The notes beneath the pieces were generated by a model, which was not told the origin of the DNA, ran no database searches, and saw nothing but the letters and a program-made list of their open reading frames with translations. Below, in pieces: positions 5,250 through 6,575 of a stretch of 6,575 nucleotides of DNA. A program made the translations under genes and the position numbers. The stretch covers positions 1-6,575 of the forward strand of contig JAGATO010000149.1 in NCBI GenBank assembly GCA_017621195.1, written 5' to 3'. Each line of letters opens with the position of its first letter. Position 1 is the stretch's first letter. Source of the DNA: Bacillota bacterium. GTDB lineage: Bacteria; Bacillota; Clostridia; Peptostreptococcales; Anaerovoracaceae.

Positions 5250-6575
5250 AACATGTAGACATGATTGTGAAAGCTCCGCATTTTTACACGATGCAGGGAG
5301 AAGGAGTGGGCTATAGAGACGGCGTAGCCATGATCGTAGACGGTGGAAAGATTCAGGAATTCGTTCCGGTGGAACAGCTGGCCGATTACAAGGCCGACGA
5401 AGTGTTGGACATGGATCACCACGCCATCTTCCCCGGCTTTATCGATGGCCATATGCATACGTCTCTGAACATCCTCCGGGGGCTGGCTCAGGATGTGAAC
5501 TACTGGATGATGTACGGCCTGCAGCCGTTCAACAACGTGGTGACGAAGGAAGAGATGGACGCCGGAAGCAAGGTTGCCACCGTGGAAGCCATCAAGGCAG
5601 GCACCACCACCCTGGGCGATTACGATACCTATATGGATAACGTCTGTGCCTTCATCGAAAAAGTGGGAGCCAGAGGAAACATCGCCCAGACCGTACGCGC
5701 TGCCAAAAAGCGGGTGTACCAGCCGGGCGAACTGTACGAGTTCGACGATGAAATGGGTGAAGAGAGCCTGAAGAGAAATCTGGAGCTGTTCGATAAGTGG
5801 CACAACAAGGGTGACGGCAGAATCCGGATCCTGTTCGGGCCCCAGGGCGCGGACTTCGTTTCTCCGGAGATGCTGCTGAAGATCCAGAAGATCGTCAAAG
5901 AGCGTAAAACAAAGATTCACATGCACGTGCAGCAGGGTGACCGCGAAACGTATCAGATCGAAAAGAGATACGGAAAGAGACCGACGGCTTTTCTGGAAGA
6001 GCTGGGCTATCTGGATGAATCGCTGATCGCCGTTCACTTGACCGACTGCAACGACGACGAAGCAGCGACGATTGCCCGTCACGGCGCGTCTATGATCGTC
6101 AATCCCGCCTCCATCGGAGTGATCGACGGCGTCGTCTGCCCCAGCGTAGCGTTCCAGAACGCCGGCGGCTACTGCGCTTTGGGCTCCGACCAGGCGCCCG
6201 GAAACAACTGCCATAACATCATCCACGAAATGAAGAACGTGGCGCTGTTCAATAAGATCAAGTACCAGAATCCGGAGATCATGCCGGCGTGGAAGGCGCT
6301 GCGGATGGCCACCATTGAAGGAGCAAAGGCCATCGGCGTGGATGACATCGTCGGTTCTCTGGAACCGGGAAAGCAGGCGGACTTCATCGCCATCGACCTG
6401 AACGTACCGTCCATGCAGCCGGTGTACACTTATCCGATGAGAAATATCGTACCGAATCTGGTTTACTCGGCCCGCGGCTGGGAAGTTGCTCTGTCCGCCG
6501 TCAATGGAAAGGTCATCATGAGGGATCAGAAGGTGCTGGCCGTGGACGAAGCGGAGCTGATCGCCGACGCAGGAA
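5246..6575 (+). CDS. Metal-dependent amidohydrolase, TRZ/ATZ (COG0402) type, 3' end outside window
   Basis: 443 codons are visible and the frame is still open at the right edge. The fold is the amidohydrolase TIM barrel with flanking beta-sandwich used by cytoplasmic deaminases and chlorohydrolases such as SsnA, guanine deaminase and TrzN. Seen (numbering from 5246): the N-terminal sandwich, then FPGFIDGHMHTS with metal ligands H69 and H71, GTTTLGDY, H227 in HMHVQQG, H264 in AVHLTDC, D315 in LGSDQAPGNN, and a C-terminal GSLEPGKQADFIAID sandwich strand. The H264 to D315 spacing (51) equals that of the Thermotoga enzyme Tm0936. Odd point: the family's HxxE catalytic Glu is Gln here (Q230). The start at 5246 overlaps the stop of a micro-ORF; ATG 5234 is an in-frame alternative with GGAAAGG only 2 nt away. 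It probably shares the transporter transcript by read-through. It is not a close match to SsnA itself, and the substrate is unknown; a cyclic amide or aminated ring is likely from the neighbours. Confidence 0.88.
   Translation, partial: MKHVDMIVKAPHFYTMQGEGVGYRDGVAMIVDGGKIQEFVPVEQLADYKADEVLDMDHHAIFPGFIDGHMHTSLNILRGLAQDVNYWMMYGLQPFNNVVTKEEMDAGSKVATVEAIKAGTTTLGDYDTYMDNVCAFIEKVGARGNIAQTVRAAKKRVYQPGELYEFDDEMGEESLKRNLELFDKWHNKGDGRIRILFGPQGADFVSPEMLLKIQKIVKERKTKIHMHVQQGDRETYQIEKRYGKRPTAFLEELGYLDESLIAVHLTDCNDDEAATIARHGASMIVNPASIGVIDGVVCPSVAFQNAGGYCALGSDQAPGNNCHNIIHEMKNVALFNKIKYQNPEIMPAWKALRMATIEGAKAIGVDDIVGSLEPGKQADFIAIDLNVPSMQPVYTYPMRNIVPNLVYSARGWEVALSAVNGKVIMRDQKVLAVDEAELIADAG

Noticed and set aside
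5069..6226. Long open frame (385 codons) on the minus strand
   Set aside because: It lies antisense to the amidohydrolase, whose frame shows family motifs and metal ligands. The antisense protein is rich in His, Val and Leu in a pattern typical of a shadow frame and matches nothing I recognise.

Overview
The window looks like a piece of a catabolic locus from an anaerobic, low-to-moderate GC member of the Bacillota (Clostridia-like). The evidence is indirect: strong AAGGAGG-type ribosome binding sites, RocR/YgeV-style sigma-54 activators with PAS domains, an NhaC-family transporter, and amidohydrolases of the kind found in purine, hydantoin and amino-acid degradation clusters. No RNA genes, insertion sequences or CRISPR arrays were seen. 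All five main genes are on the + strand.

Layout: (1) Bases 2-439 are the C-terminal end of a D-hydantoinase/dihydropyrimidinase. (2) An intrinsic terminator (455-488) sits directly before the ribosome binding site of the next gene. (3) Two paralogous sigma-54-dependent activators (505-1860 and 1857-3239) follow, overlapping by an ATGA stop/start. (4) A 269-bp intergenic region (3240-3508) holds short direct repeats, a small palindrome, an A/T tract, a terminator for the regulator pair and, abutting its T-tract, a very good -24/-12 sigma-54 promoter. (5) An NhaC-family secondary transporter (3509-5059) lies downstream of that promoter. (6) A 186-bp spacer (5060-5245) holds a perfect 12-bp hairpin and an eight-codon upstream ORF that has its own strong Shine-Dalgarno sequence and overlaps the next start by ATGA. 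(7) A metal-dependent amidohydrolase of the TRZ/ATZ (COG0402) type starts at 5246 and runs off the right edge.

Working model (inference): the two PAS-containing activators sense a small cytoplasmic ligand and, with sigma-54 RNA polymerase, switch on the transporter promoter at 3377-3393, and probably the amidohydrolase by read-through. The transporter would import, or exchange, a cyclic amide, ureide or amino-acid-like compound, and the two hydrolases would open or deaminate it. The gene set resembles the regulator/hydantoinase/amidohydrolase part of the E. coli yge-ssnA-hyuA region and related anaerobic purine-degradation clusters, but the window lacks the other marker genes, so the substrate stays unknown.

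The points most worth a second look are the tandem activator pair with one shortened PAS domain, the packed terminator/sigma-54 promoter junction, the coupled micro-ORF with a maskable ribosome binding site, and the replacement of the usual catalytic Glu by Gln in the amidohydrolase.
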